Counted from the stretch's first letter, positions 8,240 through 18,204 are shown. The stretch is DNA of 64,000 nt from Geomonas azotofigens (GCF_018919395.1 NZ_JAHLME010000003.1:1-64000), one strand, 5' to 3'. Notes: generated by a model from the sequence alone, not told the origin. Numbers and translations are program-made.

Positions 8240-9232
8240 ATGAAAAGATTCATCCGCACCGCTTTTGTCACACTGCTCACCGCAGCACTGCCCCTCACCG
8301 CCTTCGCGGCACAGGAGTTCCTCAACGTCTCGTACGATCCGACTCGCGAGCTGTACCAGGACTTCAACAAGGCTTTCGCCAAAAAAGGGCACTCGAACGT
8401 CACCTTCAAGCAGTCCCACGGCGGCTCCGGAAAGCAGGCCAGGGCGGTGATCGACGGCCTCGAGGCCGACGTGGTCACGCTGGCGCTGGCCTACGACATC
8501 GACGAGATCAGCGACAAGGCGAAGCTCCTCCCGGCCGACTGGCAGAAGAGGCTCCCGAACAACAGCTCTCCCTACACCTCGACCATCGTCTTCCTGGTGC
8601 GCAAAGGTAACCCGAAGCAGATCAAGGACTGGAACGACCTGGTGAAGCCGGGCGTCGCCGTCATCACCCCGAACCCCAAGACCTCCGGCGGCGCGCGCTG
8701 GAACTACCTCGCGGCCTGGGCCTACGCCCTGAAGCAGAAAGGGGGCAACGAGGCCAAAGCGAAGCAGTTCGTGTCCGAGCTCTTCAAGCACGTGCCGGTG
8801 CTCGATTCCGGCGCACGCGGCGCCACCACCACCTTCGTGCAGCGCGGCCAGGGCGACGTGCTCCTCGCCTGGGAAAACGAGGCCTTCCTTGCGGTGAACG
8901 AACTGGGCAAGGACAAGTTCGAGATCGTGGTGCCGTCGGTGAGCATCCTGGCCGAACCGCCGGTCTCCCTGGTTGACAAGGTGGTCGACAAGAAGGGAAC
9001 CAGGAAGCTTGCCGAGGAGTACCTGAAGTACCTCTATTCGCCGGAAGGGCAGGAGATCGCAGCCAAACATTACTACCGTCCGCGTGACAAGAAGGTGGCG
9101 GCGAAGTATGCCAAGGTGTTCCCCAAGGTGAAGCTCGTCACTATCGACGACACCTTCGGCGGCTGGCGCAAGGCACAGAAGACCCATTTCGCCGACGGCG
9201 GCGTGTTCGATCAGATCTACAGCGCAAAGTAG
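8240..9232 (+). CDS. sbp: Periplasmic sulfate-binding protein
   Basis: Substrate-binding protein of the sulfate/thiosulfate ABC importer. A signal peptide ([19 protein letters not shown], cleavage near AFA-AQ) is followed by the family motifs [69 protein letters not shown] and [26 protein letters not shown] chose ATG 8240 because AGGAG lies seven bases upstream; the ATG at 8234 is too close. The matching permeases and ATPase (cysTWA) are not adjacent but lie at 15.4-18.2 kb, beyond six inserted genes. Confidence 0.93.
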   Translation: MKRFIRTAFVTLLTAALPLTAFAAQEFLNVSYDPTRELYQDFNKAFAKKGHSNVTFKQSHGGSGKQARAVIDGLEADVVTLALAYDIDEISDKAKLLPADWQKRLPNNSSPYTSTIVFLVRKGNPKQIKDWNDLVKPGVAVITPNPKTSGGARWNYLAAWAYALKQKGGNEAKAKQFVSELFKHVPVLDSGARGATTTFVQRGQGDVLLAWENEAFLAVNELGKDKFEIVVPSVSILAEPPVSLVDKVVDKKGTRKLAEEYLKYLYSPEGQEIAAKHYYRPRDKKVAAKYAKVFPKVKLVTIDDTFGGWRKAQKTHFADGGVFDQIYSAK

Positions 9233-9269
9233 CTTGCACTGCATCACGCCAAGCGGGCCAGGAGGGAGC

Positions 9270-9428
9270 ATGAACGCCGTAGCGGAAAAATCCGGCAAAT
9301 GGAGTAAGGAGCTTGAGCAGAGAATCCGTCTTGCACTCCAGGACCTGCGCTTCGGGACGGTGACCCTCGTGGTCCAGGACGGCAAAGTCATCCAGCTCGA
9401 CAAGAACGAGAAGATCAGGATTCAGTAG
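9270..9428 (+). CDS. YezD-family small protein (DUF2292)
   Basis: 52-residue protein with the DUF2292 pattern ([37 protein letters not shown]). The family is commonly encoded beside sulfate-assimilation and sulfate-transport genes; its function is not established. GGAGGG precedes the ATG. It follows sbp at a spacing consistent with one transcript. A GC-rich hairpin without a T-run (about 9443-9475) follows it. Confidence 0.85.
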   Translation: MNAVAEKSGKWSKELEQRIRLALQDLRFGTVTLVVQDGKVIQLDKNEKIRIQ

Positions 9429-9504
9429 GTCATCAGCAGGAACCCCGGCGGCGCCCGAGAGGCCGCCGCCGGAGATACATCAATTCCCGAAACAACCTGT
9501 CGCC

Positions 9505-9563
9505 GACCAGACAAACTGGAGGCCAGGCCGTAACCGGATGCACGGTTATGCCTGGCCTTTTTT
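9505..9563 (+). ncRNA. Leader RNA element, copy 1 (hairpin plus terminator) before metK
   Basis: GACCAGA-N3-ACTGGAGGCC begins the element. A small hairpin CCAG-ACAAA-CTGG is followed at once by a strong hairpin GGCCAGGC...GCCTGGCC and six T residues, a textbook intrinsic terminator. The metK start is 36 bases further on. Copies at 18321 and 32916 share the small hairpin and the GGCC clamp, while the terminator stem changes with compensating bases. I know no Rfam family with this pattern. Confidence 0.75.
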
Positions 9564-9598
9564 GTTGCCGCCGGCCAGTTCCAGAGGAGGAAGCACCC

Positions 9599-10807
9599 AT
9601 GTCCAAGCAGCGATTTCTGTTCACCTCCGAATCCGTCACCGAGGGGCACCCCGACAAGCTGGCGGACCAGGTTTCCGACGCCATCCTCGACGCCTTGCTC
9701 GCCCAAGATCCCCATGCCCGTGTGGCCTGCGAGACCAGCGTGACGACTGGGCTTGTGCTGCTGTTCGGCGAGGTCTCCAGCTCGGCCCAAGTCAACTTCG
9801 CCCGCATCGCCCGGGACACCATCGCCCAAGTCGGCTATACCGACGCGAAGTACGGCCTGGATGCGGAACATGCCGCGGTCCTGGTTTCTCTGGACCAGCA
9901 GTCGGCCGACATCGCCCAGGGGGTAGACGTCGCGCTGGAGCAGAGAAAGGGGGCGGAGCACGACGGGTACCTCGACTCTGTGGGGGCGGGGGACCAGGGG
10001 ATGGTCTTCGGCTTTGCCACCGACGAGACCCCCGAATACCTTCCCACCAGCATCGCCCTGGCCCACAAGCTGGCCCGGCGGCTCACCGAGGCGCGCAAGT
10101 CCGGCGAGCTTCCCTACCTGCGCCCCGACGGCAAGACCCAGGTAACCGTGGAATATGAAGGGGATGTTCCTGTCCGGGTGGACACGGTGGTCATCTCGGC
10201 CCAGCACGACCCGGAGGTGGAGCTCGAACAGATCCGCGCCGACCTGATCGCAAAGGTGATCGGGCCGGTGATCCCCGAGGCGCTCCTGGACGCGCAGACC
10301 CGCATCTTCGTCAACCCGACCGGTCGCTTCGTCATCGGCGGACCGCACGGCGACGCCGGCCTCACCGGCAGGAAGATCATCGTGGACAGCTACGGCGGCT
10401 TCTCGCGCCACGGCGGCGGCGCGTTCTCGGGCAAGGACTCCACCAAGGTGGACCGCTCCGGCGCGTACGCGGCCCGCTACGTGGCGAAGAATCTGGTCGC
10501 TGCGGGGTTGGCAAAGAAGGTCGAGGTCCAGATCGCCTACGCCATCGGCGTCGCCCGCCCGGTCTCCATCTTCGTCGACAGCTTCGGGACCGGGGCCTTG
10601 GCCAACGAGGAACTGGCCGGACTGATCGCGCGCCACTTCGACCTGCGGCCTGCTGCCATCATCGAGCAGCTCGACCTCAGGCGTCCCATCTACCGCGACA
10701 CGGCAGCCTACGGCCACTTCGGCAGGCTCGATCTCGATCTCCCCTGGGAGCGGACCGACAAGGCCGATCTCTTGCGTCAGGCGGCGCGCGGCGTGGCGGT
10801 CAGCTGA
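9599..10807 (+). CDS. metK: S-adenosylmethionine synthetase
   Basis: Makes SAM from methionine and ATP. Family signatures are complete: [20 protein letters not shown] (near residues 12-31), [36 protein letters not shown] and [20 protein letters not shown]. 402 residues, normal for the family. AGAGGAGG precedes the ATG. It sits behind leader RNA copy 1 and before nifH-like genes, an unusual place for metK. SAM is needed by the NifB protein encoded nearby, and methionine could accept a methyl group released by the corrinoid methyltransferases; both links are inference. A second housekeeping metK may exist elsewhere. Confidence 0.95.
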   Translation: MSKQRFLFTSESVTEGHPDKLADQVSDAILDALLAQDPHARVACETSVTTGLVLLFGEVSSSAQVNFARIARDTIAQVGYTDAKYGLDAEHAAVLVSLDQQSADIAQGVDVALEQRKGAEHDGYLDSVGAGDQGMVFGFATDETPEYLPTSIALAHKLARRLTEARKSGELPYLRPDGKTQVTVEYEGDVPVRVDTVVISAQHDPEVELEQIRADLIAKVIGPVIPEALLDAQTRIFVNPTGRFVIGGPHGDAGLTGRKIIVDSYGGFSRHGGGAFSGKDSTKVDRSGAYAARYVAKNLVAAGLAKKVEVQIAYAIGVARPVSIFVDSFGTGALANEELAGLIARHFDLRPAAIIEQLDLRRPIYRDTAAYGHFGRLDLDLPWERTDKADLLRQAARGVAVS

Positions 10808-10907
10808 AAGCATCCTGATCGGCCGGCCGTGGAGAACCTGTGCTTCACCGCCAGCCAACGGCGCACCGTGCTGCGCTTGGGCATGAAACAGTAAAAGGAG
10901 GCGCCAC

Positions 10908-11735
10908 ATGGCCGGACAACATCTCATCATCGTAGGGAAAAGCGGCGTCGGCAGGTCCACCGTCGCGGCCAATGTGGGCGCCGCCCTGGCGGAAACGGGG
11001 CGCCGGGTGCTGCTGATCGGTTACGACAACCACAGGAGCTCGGCGGGCAACCTGAGCGGAGGCAGCGAACTGAAGGCGCTGCCGGTCTGGGGGCACGGGG
11101 AGGAGCCACCCCTTTATGCACGTGGCTACCGCGGCGCCCTCTGCCTGGAAGCGGGGGGAGGCGTTGCGGAGGACGAAGCCGCGCAGGCGGCTCTTTTGGA
11201 CCACCCCCTGGTCGAGGCTTACCAGCCGGAGTTCGTGCTGCATGATTTGGCCTGGGAGCCCGGCGGCACCTTCCGGCTCCCGGCGGGGATCGACGGCGTG
11301 GCCAGCGTCCTGGCGGTCACCTCCGCCGACCGTTGCGCACTGCAGGCGGTGAACCGGCTCTTCGGCTGGCTCAACACGGTCGCGGCCGCCAACACCAGGC
11401 TGGGAGGCGTGGTGGCCAACAACCTGACGGGGCCGCTGCAGGAGGCGATCGTGTCGGATTTCGCGGGGCAAACTGGGGCTTCGGTCACGGCGACCATCCC
11501 GCACTCCATCATGGTTTCGGTAAGCGACTTCTATAGCCAGACGCTGCTCGAGTCCGCGCCCTTCTCCCACGTCACCTACGCCTACCGCAAGCTGGCCAGA
11601 ACGCTGGTAGAGGCGGCGACGCAGCGCCGTCCCCGGCAGCTCGACGACGATGCCATGAAGAAGTGGTCCGGCAAGTGGGGTGACATCATAGCCGAACTCG
11701 AGACAGGCGTGGTGAACGGCGGACTCGGGATCTAG
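10908..11735 (+). CDS. Degenerate NifH-like protein lacking the Fe-S cysteines
   Basis: 275 residues, clearly NifH-derived: similar length and similar C-terminus to the canonical copy at 12281 ([20 protein letters not shown] against [20 protein letters not shown]). The key features are altered. The P-loop is GKSGVGRST (residues 10-18; the second lysine is Arg16). The region that holds Cys98 in the neighbour reads [14 protein letters not shown], and the second ligand region [12 protein letters not shown] reads [11 protein letters not shown]. Both [4Fe-4S] ligands are therefore gone. It cannot be a normal nitrogenase-type reductase; it may be a regulatory or assembly partner. Good ribosome site (AAAAGGAGG). 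The frame is intact and codon use is like its neighbours, so it is unlikely to be decaying. Confidence 0.85.
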   Translation: MAGQHLIIVGKSGVGRSTVAANVGAALAETGRRVLLIGYDNHRSSAGNLSGGSELKALPVWGHGEEPPLYARGYRGALCLEAGGGVAEDEAAQAALLDHPLVEAYQPEFVLHDLAWEPGGTFRLPAGIDGVASVLAVTSADRCALQAVNRLFGWLNTVAAANTRLGGVVANNLTGPLQEAIVSDFAGQTGASVTATIPHSIMVSVSDFYSQTLLESAPFSHVTYAYRKLARTLVEAATQRRPRQLDDDAMKKWSGKWGDIIAELETGVVNGGLGI

Positions 11736-11752
11736 ACAAGGAGGATGCCGAG

Positions 11753-12192
11753 ATGGCACGCATTTATGACAGCCTTACCGAGCTGATCGGAGCCACGCCC
11801 CTGCTGCGCCTGAACCGTTTCGCAGCCGGTATCGGGGCGGAAGTCCTGGCCAAGCTGGAAGCCTTCAACCCCGGAGGGAGCGTCAAGGACCGCATCGGCT
11901 ACGGCATGCTCATCGAGGCAGAAAAGCAGGGACTCATCGACCGCGATACCGTCATCATCGAGCCCACCAGCGGCAACACGGGCATCGCGCTCGCCATGGT
12001 GGCGGCGGCGCGCGGCTACCGGCTGGTGCTCGCCATGCCGGATTCGATGAGCGTCGAGCGTCGCAACCTGCTCAAGGCCTACGGGGCCGAACTGATACTT
12101 ACCCCGGTGCGGATGGGATGAAGGGGGCCATCAAGAAGGCCGAGGAGATCGCCGCTTCCGAGCCGGGACGCTATTTTATCCCGCAGCAGTGA
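11753..12192 (+). pseudogene. Broken cysteine synthase copy
   Basis: The first 120 codons match the full cysK at 18976 closely ([34 protein letters not shown] with the PLP lysine, [20 protein letters not shown]). At about 12105-12120 small deletions relative to the intact copy shift the frame and give a TGA at 12119. Another frame carries the similarity on ([13 protein letters not shown]...FIPQQ) to a stop near 12192, where the match ends. Everything downstream, including the C-terminal half of the enzyme, is missing. It lies between the two nifH-like genes, so it is probably a relic of duplication. Confidence 0.85.
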
Positions 12193-12280
12193 GGGAAGGT
12201 TCACCAGAAAACACAATGGGGAGCCGCAGGCTAGCCGCCGCGGCCCTTGAGTAATCGAACACACAAAAGGAGTTAACGAC

Positions 12281-13159
12281 ATGTCCGGCAAAAAAGTGAA
12301 AACCATCGCCATCTACGGCAAGGGGGGGATCGGCAAGTCCACCACCACCTCCAACATCAGCGCGGCGCTCGCGGCCTCGGGGCTTAGGGTGATGCAGATC
12401 GGCTGCGACCCCAAGAGCGACTCCACCACCACGTTGCGCGGCGGAGGCTACATCCCGACCATCCTCGACACCCTGCGCGAGAAGAAGAATGTGAAGCTTG
12501 ACGAGGTGGTGTTCCGCGGCTTCGCCGGCATCTACTGCGTCGAGGCGGGCGGACCCGCCCCGGGTGTCGGCTGCGCCGGCCGCGGCATCATCACCTCGGT
12601 GGAACTGTTGAAGCAGCTGCGCGTCTTCGAGGAGCTCGATCTCGACATCGTGGTCTACGACGTCCTCGGGGACGTGGTCTGCGGCGGCTTCGCGGTGCCG
12701 GTGCGCGAGGGGATCGCCGACCATGTCTTCACGGTTTCCTCCTCGGACTTCATGGCCATCTACGCGGCGAACAACCTGTTCAAGGGGATCCAGAAGTACT
12801 CCAACAACGGCGGTGCGCTCCTGGGCGGGGTGATCGCCAACTCCATGAACTCCGATTACCACAAGGCGATCATCGACGATTTCGTGGAGAACACCCAGAC
12901 CCGGGTGGTCGAGTACGTGCCCCGTTCGGTTACCGTGACCCAGTCCGAACTGCAGGGGAAAACCACCATCGAGGCCTTCCCCGACTCGGAGCAGGCCAAG
13001 GTGTATCGCGCCCTCGCGGACAGGATCTACCACCATACCGACTCCAAGGTGCCCGCACCGCTGAACGACAAGCAACTGCACGAGTGGGCCCTCAAGTGGG
13101 CAGACACCCTGCTCGCCATCGAGACCGGCGAAGTGAGAAGCAGCGGCGCCAGCATCTAG
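12281..13159 (+). CDS. NifH-like ATP-dependent [4Fe-4S] reductase
   Basis: 292-residue homodimeric iron protein that would pass electrons, with ATP hydrolysis, to the NifDK-like complex at 25.4-28.2 kb. P-loop [10 protein letters not shown] (13-22), GCDPKSDST, and both cluster ligands are present: Cys98 in [12 protein letters not shown] and Cys134 in [23 protein letters not shown] before the ATG. By sequence alone it could belong to nitrogenase or to a nitrogenase-like enzyme; the neighbours (sulfate transport, cysteine synthase, corrinoid methyltransferases) and the absence of nifEN here favour a MarH-like role in organosulfur reduction. Confidence 0.92.
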   Translation: MSGKKVKTIAIYGKGGIGKSTTTSNISAALAASGLRVMQIGCDPKSDSTTTLRGGGYIPTILDTLREKKNVKLDEVVFRGFAGIYCVEAGGPAPGVGCAGRGIITSVELLKQLRVFEELDLDIVVYDVLGDVVCGGFAVPVREGIADHVFTVSSSDFMAIYAANNLFKGIQKYSNNGGALLGGVIANSMNSDYHKAIIDDFVENTQTRVVEYVPRSVTVTQSELQGKTTIEAFPDSEQAKVYRALADRIYHHTDSKVPAPLNDKQLHEWALKWADTLLAIETGEVRSSGASI

Positions 13160-13188
13160 ATTCTGGCGGACGGGGGAGGGGAGAATAC

Positions 13189-14022
13189 ATGGCGACTTCA
13201 TGCACGAGGGAAAAGGTACTGCATGGGCACCCATGCTTCGGCGGGAACCGGCACAAGAACGGTCGCATGCACCTGGCCGTGGCGCCGCGCTGCAACATCA
13301 AGTGCGGCTATTGCGATAGAAGGCACGACTGTGCCAATGAGTCGCGTCCCGGGGTGACCAGCAGGCTCCTTACCCCGCCGGAGGCGCTGGAGCGGGTGCG
13401 CGGCGTCATGGCCAGCTCTTACGGCCCACTGATCAAGGTCATCGGCATTGCCGGGCCGGGAGATCCTCTGGCCAACGAAGAGAGCTTCGAGACATTCCGG
13501 CTGGTGCAGCGAGAGTTCCCGGATTTGCTGTTCTGTCTGAGCACGAACGGGCTGGCGTTACCCGAGCGCGTCGAGGACCTTTCTATCGTCAACCTGCATA
13601 GCCTTACCGTCACCATCAATGCCGTTGACCCGGAGGTGGGAGCCCGAATTTACCGGGAGGTCCGGTACCGCGGCTGCGTCCTGCGTGGCGCTGAGGGGGC
13701 TGAAATCCTGATCCGGAACCAGTTTGAGGGGGTGCGCCTTGCCGCACAGCTCGGCATGGTGGTCAAGGTGAACACGGTACTCATCCCTGGGATCAACGAG
13801 GAGCAGATCCCGCTTATCGCACAGAAGGTGAGCGATGCGGGAGCTTTTGTCATGAACGTGATGCCCATAATTCCGCAGGCAGACCTCGCCCACGTCCCCC
13901 GCCCGACCCCGGAGCACCTGGAACAGGTCCGGTCTGCCAACGAAGCCACCATCGCACAGTTTCGCGGCTGTCAGCAGTGCCGCGCCGATGCGGTCGGCCT
14001 CATCGGCGGCTGCGCCGGATAA
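13189..14022 (+). CDS. NifB-like radical SAM protein (NifB-co synthesis)
   Basis: Radical SAM enzyme that builds the carbide-containing Fe-S core (NifB-co) used by nitrogenases. The NifB signature is plain: HPCFG (14-18), VAPRCNIKCGYCDRRHDC (31-48, with the CxxxCxxC of Cys35, Cys39, Cys42), ANESRPGVTS, and the C-terminal CQQCRADAVGLIG. 277 residues, the short form without a NifX-like domain; a separate NifX-like protein is encoded at 18614. Ribosome site GGGGAGGGGAG. In the described Mar system a NifB-like MarB serves the same purpose. Its presence argues that the NifDK-like complex carries a complex Fe-S cofactor rather than a simple [4Fe-4S] cluster. Confidence 0.92.
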   Translation: MATSCTREKVLHGHPCFGGNRHKNGRMHLAVAPRCNIKCGYCDRRHDCANESRPGVTSRLLTPPEALERVRGVMASSYGPLIKVIGIAGPGDPLANEESFETFRLVQREFPDLLFCLSTNGLALPERVEDLSIVNLHSLTVTINAVDPEVGARIYREVRYRGCVLRGAEGAEILIRNQFEGVRLAAQLGMVVKVNTVLIPGINEEQIPLIAQKVSDAGAFVMNVMPIIPQADLAHVPRPTPEHLEQVRSANEATIAQFRGCQQCRADAVGLIGGCAG

Positions 14023-14097
14023 TCGCGGCAGTAGACAAATCCGACTGAAGGAACCGGCAATGGTGAAAATGGAGATTGCCAAAAGGGGAAGCCGTGT

Positions 14098-15183
14098 ATG
14101 AGTGCTGGCGCCTGGAAAGAAACCATGTCCTCCCGGGAGCGGACCGTAGCGGCCCTGACCGGAAAGCCGTACGACCGGATCCCGGTAAACCTGTTGATCA
14201 GCGACCATGCCGCCCGTGTCATCGGCGTCAGCGTCGGCGACTACAACAACTCGGAGCACCTTATGGCCAAAGGGCAGATCGCCGCCTGGCGCAGTTACGG
14301 CGCCGACAACGTCAACACCGGGCCTGGGCTCACGGGGGTGGCCGAGGCGATAGGGAGCAAGGTCGTCTTCCCGGACAGCACGCCCTACATCGCTCACAAC
14401 GTGGTGGTCGACGAGTCGTCGCTCGACACCCTGCGCGTCCCGGACCCGGAGAACGACGGGCGCTTACCGCTCTTCCTGGAGGCGGCGACGCTGGTGCTCA
14501 AAGAGATCGGCGATCAGGTGCCGCTGACGATGACCTGTGCCGGTCCCTTCACCACAGCCGCCGGCATCCGCGGCACCGCACCGTTCCTGCGGGACCTGCG
14601 CAAGAACCCAGCCTTTGCGCACCGCCTGCTACGGCTCTCGACCGACAGTATCATCCGCTTCGCGAAGGCGGCCCTCGAACGTGGCGCCAGCATCGGTCTC
14701 GCCGATCCGACGGCTTCGGGGACCATGGTCTCCTCAGCGCTGTTCAAGGAGTTCGCGTTCCCCTACCTGCGCCAGCTCTGCTCGGCGGTCCGCAACGAGT
14801 GCGGCGCCGCACCGTCGCTTCACATCTGTGGCAATACCACAAGGATCTGGCGCGAGATGGCGGATACCGGCGCATCGGTGCTGAGTCTTGACGATGCCGT
14901 CGATCTTGCCGACGCCAAGGCGGAGGTAGGCGGGCGAGTGGCCCTTCTTGGCAACGTCAAGCCCACCGCCGCCATGTACCTCGGCACGCCGGGCGACGTA
15001 ACACGTAACGCGAAGGAGTGCATCGCCAAAGGGTGGGACAACCCGAAGGGGTACATCCTCGGCCTTGGCTGTGGGCTCCCCATCGACACGCCGCCCGCCA
15101 ATATCCATGCCCTGGTTGCCGCGGCCAAGACCTATGGGCGGTGGCCCCACGATGCCACGGCCGCGGCTAAGGAGGTGTTATAA
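14098..15183 (+). CDS. UroD-fold corrinoid methyltransferase (MtaA/MtbA-like), copy 1
   Basis: 361-residue member of the uroporphyrinogen decarboxylase/MtaA superfamily. Zinc-ligand pattern: HICG (SLHICGNTTRIW) and a later cysteine in LGCGLPIDTPPANIHAL, as in methyl-cobalamin:thiol methyltransferases, which bind a thiol at Zn. True UroD lacks these. It is one of three such paralogues in the cluster (also 28908 and 30108). Likely role (inference): methyl transfer between a methylated thiol or thioether, the corrinoid protein at 28243 and an acceptor. Alternative ATG codons exist at 14098 and ten codons inside (MSSRERT). Confidence 0.85.
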   Translation: MSAGAWKETMSSRERTVAALTGKPYDRIPVNLLISDHAARVIGVSVGDYNNSEHLMAKGQIAAWRSYGADNVNTGPGLTGVAEAIGSKVVFPDSTPYIAHNVVVDESSLDTLRVPDPENDGRLPLFLEAATLVLKEIGDQVPLTMTCAGPFTTAAGIRGTAPFLRDLRKNPAFAHRLLRLSTDSIIRFAKAALERGASIGLADPTASGTMVSSALFKEFAFPYLRQLCSAVRNECGAAPSLHICGNTTRIWREMADTGASVLSLDDAVDLADAKAEVGGRVALLGNVKPTAAMYLGTPGDVTRNAKECIAKGWDNPKGYILGLGCGLPIDTPPANIHALVAAAKTYGRWPHDATAAAKEVL

Positions 15184-15246
15184 ATCAAGCATTTCAAGCG
15201 ATACTGGTTTGTTTATAAGTTTGCTGTGTAATTTCAATCATAGTTA

Positions 15247-15302
15247 CTACATCAAATAAGTAGTTTTTTTCGTTGACAATGCCGAACTCCTGGTGGTAAA
15301 TA
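15247..15302 (+). promoter_or_regulatory. Promoter of cysTWA with a possible operator
   Basis: TTGACA (15273-15278), 18-bp spacer, TAAATA (15297-15302). Just upstream is the inverted repeat CTAC-N9-GTAG (15247-15263), similar to but two bases longer than the Rrf2-type sites. The promoter is clearer than the operator. No copy of the leader RNA element is found in this leader. Confidence 0.5.
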
Positions 15303-15389
15303 CTAGTCCACTATTCCGATGGATTTATTATGCATAGGTTGGGCGATGCCCCTGCGCCAATGCAGATCCGACGATTAACAGGGGGGACC

Positions 15390-16220
15390 ATGGCCTGGTC
15401 AGGCAGGAAAAACAACGTGTTGCCCGGATTCACTCCGGCGCTCGGCTACACCATCTTCTACCTGAGCCTCGTCGTGCTCATCCCACTCTCCGCGCTCTTC
15501 TTCAAGACCGCATCTCTCAGCTGGGACGCCTTTGTCGCAGCGGTCACCGCGCCGCGGGTGCTCGCTTCCTACCGGGTTACCTTCGGTTCCTCGCTTGCCG
15601 CTGCACTCATCAACGCGTTCTTCGGGGTACTGGTGGCCTGGGTGCTGGTCCGCTACCGCTTTCCAGGTAAAAAACTGATCGATGCCCTCGTGGACCTTCC
15701 GTTCGCCTTGCCGACCGCCGTGGCCGGCATCACCCTCGCCAGCATCTACTCGCAAAATGGCTGGCTGGGGCGCTACCTGGAGCCGCACGGCATCAAGGTC
15801 GCCTTCACCCCGCTTGGCATCGCGGTCGCCATGGTCTTCATCGGCCTCCCCTTCGTGGTACGGACGGTCCAGCCGGTGCTGGAGGAGCTGGACCAGGAAA
15901 TCGAGGAGGCCGCCTCCTGCCTCGGCGCCAACCGGTGGCAGACCTTTCGCCGGGTGCTTTTGCCGACCATGCTCCCCGCCATTCTCACCGGCTTCGCCCT
16001 TTCCTTTGCGCGTGCCGTCGGGGAATACGGCTCCATCATCTTCATCGCCGGCAACATGCCGATGGTCTCCGAGATCACCCCGCTGCTCATCATCACCAAA
16101 CTGGAGCAGTACGACTACGCCGGCGCGACTGCCATCGCGACCGTCATGCTGGTGGTCTCCTTCGTCATGCTGCTCTGCATCAACCTGTTGCAGAAGTGGA
16201 GCAGGCGGTTCGCGGAATAG
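15390..16220 (+). CDS. cysT: Sulfate ABC transporter permease CysT
   Basis: Inner-membrane permease of the sulfate/thiosulfate importer. 276 residues, six membrane helices, with the ATPase-docking EAA loop [21 protein letters not shown] near residue 170-190. I chose the ATG at 15390 (GGGGGG upstream); the frame is open further 5' without a ribosome site. First gene of cysT-cysW-cysA behind its own promoter. Confidence 0.93.
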   Translation: MAWSGRKNNVLPGFTPALGYTIFYLSLVVLIPLSALFFKTASLSWDAFVAAVTAPRVLASYRVTFGSSLAAALINAFFGVLVAWVLVRYRFPGKKLIDALVDLPFALPTAVAGITLASIYSQNGWLGRYLEPHGIKVAFTPLGIAVAMVFIGLPFVVRTVQPVLEELDQEIEEAASCLGANRWQTFRRVLLPTMLPAILTGFALSFARAVGEYGSIIFIAGNMPMVSEITPLLIITKLEQYDYAGATAIATVMLVVSFVMLLCINLLQKWSRRFAE

Positions 16221-16249
16221 ACGGGCTTCGGCGCCGGGAGGGTTAGGAC

Positions 16250-17125
16250 ATGGTTGGAAAGGGACTTAACAAAAAGGAGAGGAAAGGGGCGACGGTCACC
16301 GAGCCTGCCTGGGTGCGCTCGCTGCTGATCGCGATAGCCCTGGCTTTCCTGGCGCTGTTCCTGCTGCTGCCGCTCGCCGCGGTGTTCAGCCAGGCGCTTG
16401 AAAAAGGATGGGAGGCGTACCTCGCCGCGCTCAAGGAGCCGGATACCATCTCAGCCATCCGGCTCACCCTGATCACCGCCGCGGTTTGCGTACCTTTAAA
16501 CCTCTTCTTCGGCATCGTCGCGGCCTGGGCCATCGCCAAGTTCAGCTTTCCCGGCAAGAGCTTCCTGATCACGCTGATCGACCTGCCGTTCTCGGTATCC
16601 CCGGTGGTCTCGGGCCTCATCTACGTGCTGATCTTCGGTTTGCAGGGGTGGCTCGGCCCGTGGCTCCAGGCGCACGACATCAAGATCATTTTCGCTGTCC
16701 CGGGGATCATTCTCGCCACCATCTTCGTCACCTTCCCGTTCATCGCGCGTGAGTTGATCCCGCTCATGGAGTCGCAGGGGCGCGAGGAGGAGGAAGCTGC
16801 GCTGACCCTTGGCGCCAACGGGCTGCAGACCTTCTTTCGGGTCACCTTTCCCAACATCAAGTGGGGCATCCTCTACGGCGTGATCCTCTGCAACGCGAGG
16901 GCGATGGGGGAGTTCGGCGCGGTCTCGGTCGTTTCCGGCCACGTGCGTGGCTCCACTAACACCATTCCGCTCCAGGTGGAGATCCTCTACAACGAATACA
17001 GTTACGCTGCCGCCTTCGCGGTCGCTTCACTCTTGGCACTGTTGGCCTTGGTGACCCTCGCGGTGAAGACGGTGGCCGAATGGAAGATGCAGCAGACGAT
17101 CACAGCAGCAGAGACAGAAAGGTAA
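16250..17125 (+). CDS. cysW: Sulfate ABC transporter permease CysW
   Basis: 291-residue partner of CysT. It has about six hydrophobic helices, [26 protein letters not shown], and the EAA loop [24 protein letters not shown]. The loop [16 protein letters not shown] is typical of CysW. Spaced 30 bp from cysT and 4 bp from cysA, so one operon. Confidence 0.93.
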   Translation: MVGKGLNKKERKGATVTEPAWVRSLLIAIALAFLALFLLLPLAAVFSQALEKGWEAYLAALKEPDTISAIRLTLITAAVCVPLNLFFGIVAAWAIAKFSFPGKSFLITLIDLPFSVSPVVSGLIYVLIFGLQGWLGPWLQAHDIKIIFAVPGIILATIFVTFPFIARELIPLMESQGREEEEAALTLGANGLQTFFRVTFPNIKWGILYGVILCNARAMGEFGAVSVVSGHVRGSTNTIPLQVEILYNEYSYAAAFAVASLLALLALVTLAVKTVAEWKMQQTITAAETER

Positions 17126-17129
17126 TCCC

Positions 17130-18197
17130 ATGAGCATCGAGATCGAAGCGGTAAGCAAATCATTCGGCACCTTTGCCGCACTGAAGGATGTGAGCCTCAA
17201 GGTCCCCTCCGGGGAGCTGGTGGCGTTGCTCGGCCCCTCGGGCTCCGGGAAGACTTCGCTTTTGCGCATCATCGCCGGGCTGGAGAGCCCGGACAGCGGC
17301 AGGATCCTCTTCGACGGCGAGGAGGCCACCAAGCGCCAGGTCCAGGAGCGCCAGGTGGGGTTCGTCTTCCAGCACTACGCCCTGTTCCGGCACATGACCG
17401 TTTTCGAAAACATCGCTTTCGGTCTCACCGTGAAGCCCAAGAAGAGCCGCCCCGGCAAGCAGGAAATCCGGGACAAGGTGCACAACCTGCTCAAGCTGAT
17501 CCAGCTGGAAAACCTTGCCGACCGCTACCCGGCACAGCTTTCGGGTGGGCAGCGGCAGCGTGTGGCCCTGGCCCGGGCCCTCGCCGTCGAGCCGCAGGTT
17601 CTCTTGCTGGACGAGCCGTTCGGCGCGCTGGATGCCAAGGTGAGGCTGGAGTTGCGCCGCTGGCTCAGGCGCCTGCACGACGAAATCCACGTCACCAGCG
17701 TCTTCGTGACCCATGACCAGGAGGAGGCGCTCGAGGTTGCCGACCGGATCGTTGTCATGAACCAGGGGCGCATCGAGCAGGAAGGGACGCCGTCCGAAGT
17801 CTACGATCGCCCGGCCACCCCCTTCGTCTACGACTTTTTGGGCAGCGTGAACCTCTTCCACGGCAGGGTCCACGAAGGAACCGCCCAGATGGCGGGTATC
17901 AATCTTTCCTCGCCTGAGAACGCCTCGGCAAATGACGCTCCGGCAATAGGGTACGTTCGGTCGCACGACATCGCCATCGGACGGGAATCGGCCGACGGCG
18001 CCATCAGGGCGGAGGTGCGCTACCTTCTCTCCGTTGGGCCTCTGGTACGCGTAGATCTTGCGCTCTCCTGCAGCGACCGAACCATCGAGGCGGAGCTGCC
18101 GCGTGACGAGGCGGACCGGCTCCAGTTGCAGGTAGGGGAGCAGGTCTACGCCAGGCCGCGCAAGATGCGTGTCTTCGTCGAGGATTACCAGATTTAG
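17130..18197 (+). CDS. cysA: Sulfate ABC transporter ATPase CysA
   Basis: 355 residues. Walker [11 protein letters not shown]-loop FVFQHYALF, signature [15 protein letters not shown], Walker [14 protein letters not shown]-loop [10 protein letters not shown]; the C-terminal 120 residues form a TOBE/regulatory domain. Together with CysT, CysW and the distant Sbp it completes the sulfate importer. The Rrf2-type operator of the next operon begins only 8 bp after its stop. Confidence 0.94.
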   Translation: MSIEIEAVSKSFGTFAALKDVSLKVPSGELVALLGPSGSGKTSLLRIIAGLESPDSGRILFDGEEATKRQVQERQVGFVFQHYALFRHMTVFENIAFGLTVKPKKSRPGKQEIRDKVHNLLKLIQLENLADRYPAQLSGGQRQRVALARALAVEPQVLLLDEPFGALDAKVRLELRRWLRRLHDEIHVTSVFVTHDQEEALEVADRIVVMNQGRIEQEGTPSEVYDRPATPFVYDFLGSVNLFHGRVHEGTAQMAGINLSSPENASANDAPAIGYVRSHDIAIGRESADGAIRAEVRYLLSVGPLVRVDLALSCSDRTIEAELPRDEADRLQLQVGEQVYARPRKMRVFVEDYQI

Positions 18198-18204
18198 CAA
18201 CACT

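Noticed and set aside
9505-9563. ANTAR-type hexaloop interpretation of the CCAG...CTGG leader hairpins
   Set aside because: The loop has five bases with four good pairs; a six-base loop would need a U-G and then a mismatch, so it does not fit the ANTAR rule.
9422-10972. Long minus-strand open frame opposite metK
   Set aside because: Antisense shadow; metK on the plus strand has all family motifs and a ribosome site.
10908-11735. Degenerate NifH as a plain pseudogene
   Set aside because: Full length, open frame, strong ribosome site and codon use like its neighbours argue for a maintained gene.
12105-12125. Possible selenocysteine UGA in the cysK copy
   Set aside because: The similarity to the intact cysK continues in another frame, and the gene ends shortly after, so it is a frameshift and truncation, not recoding.
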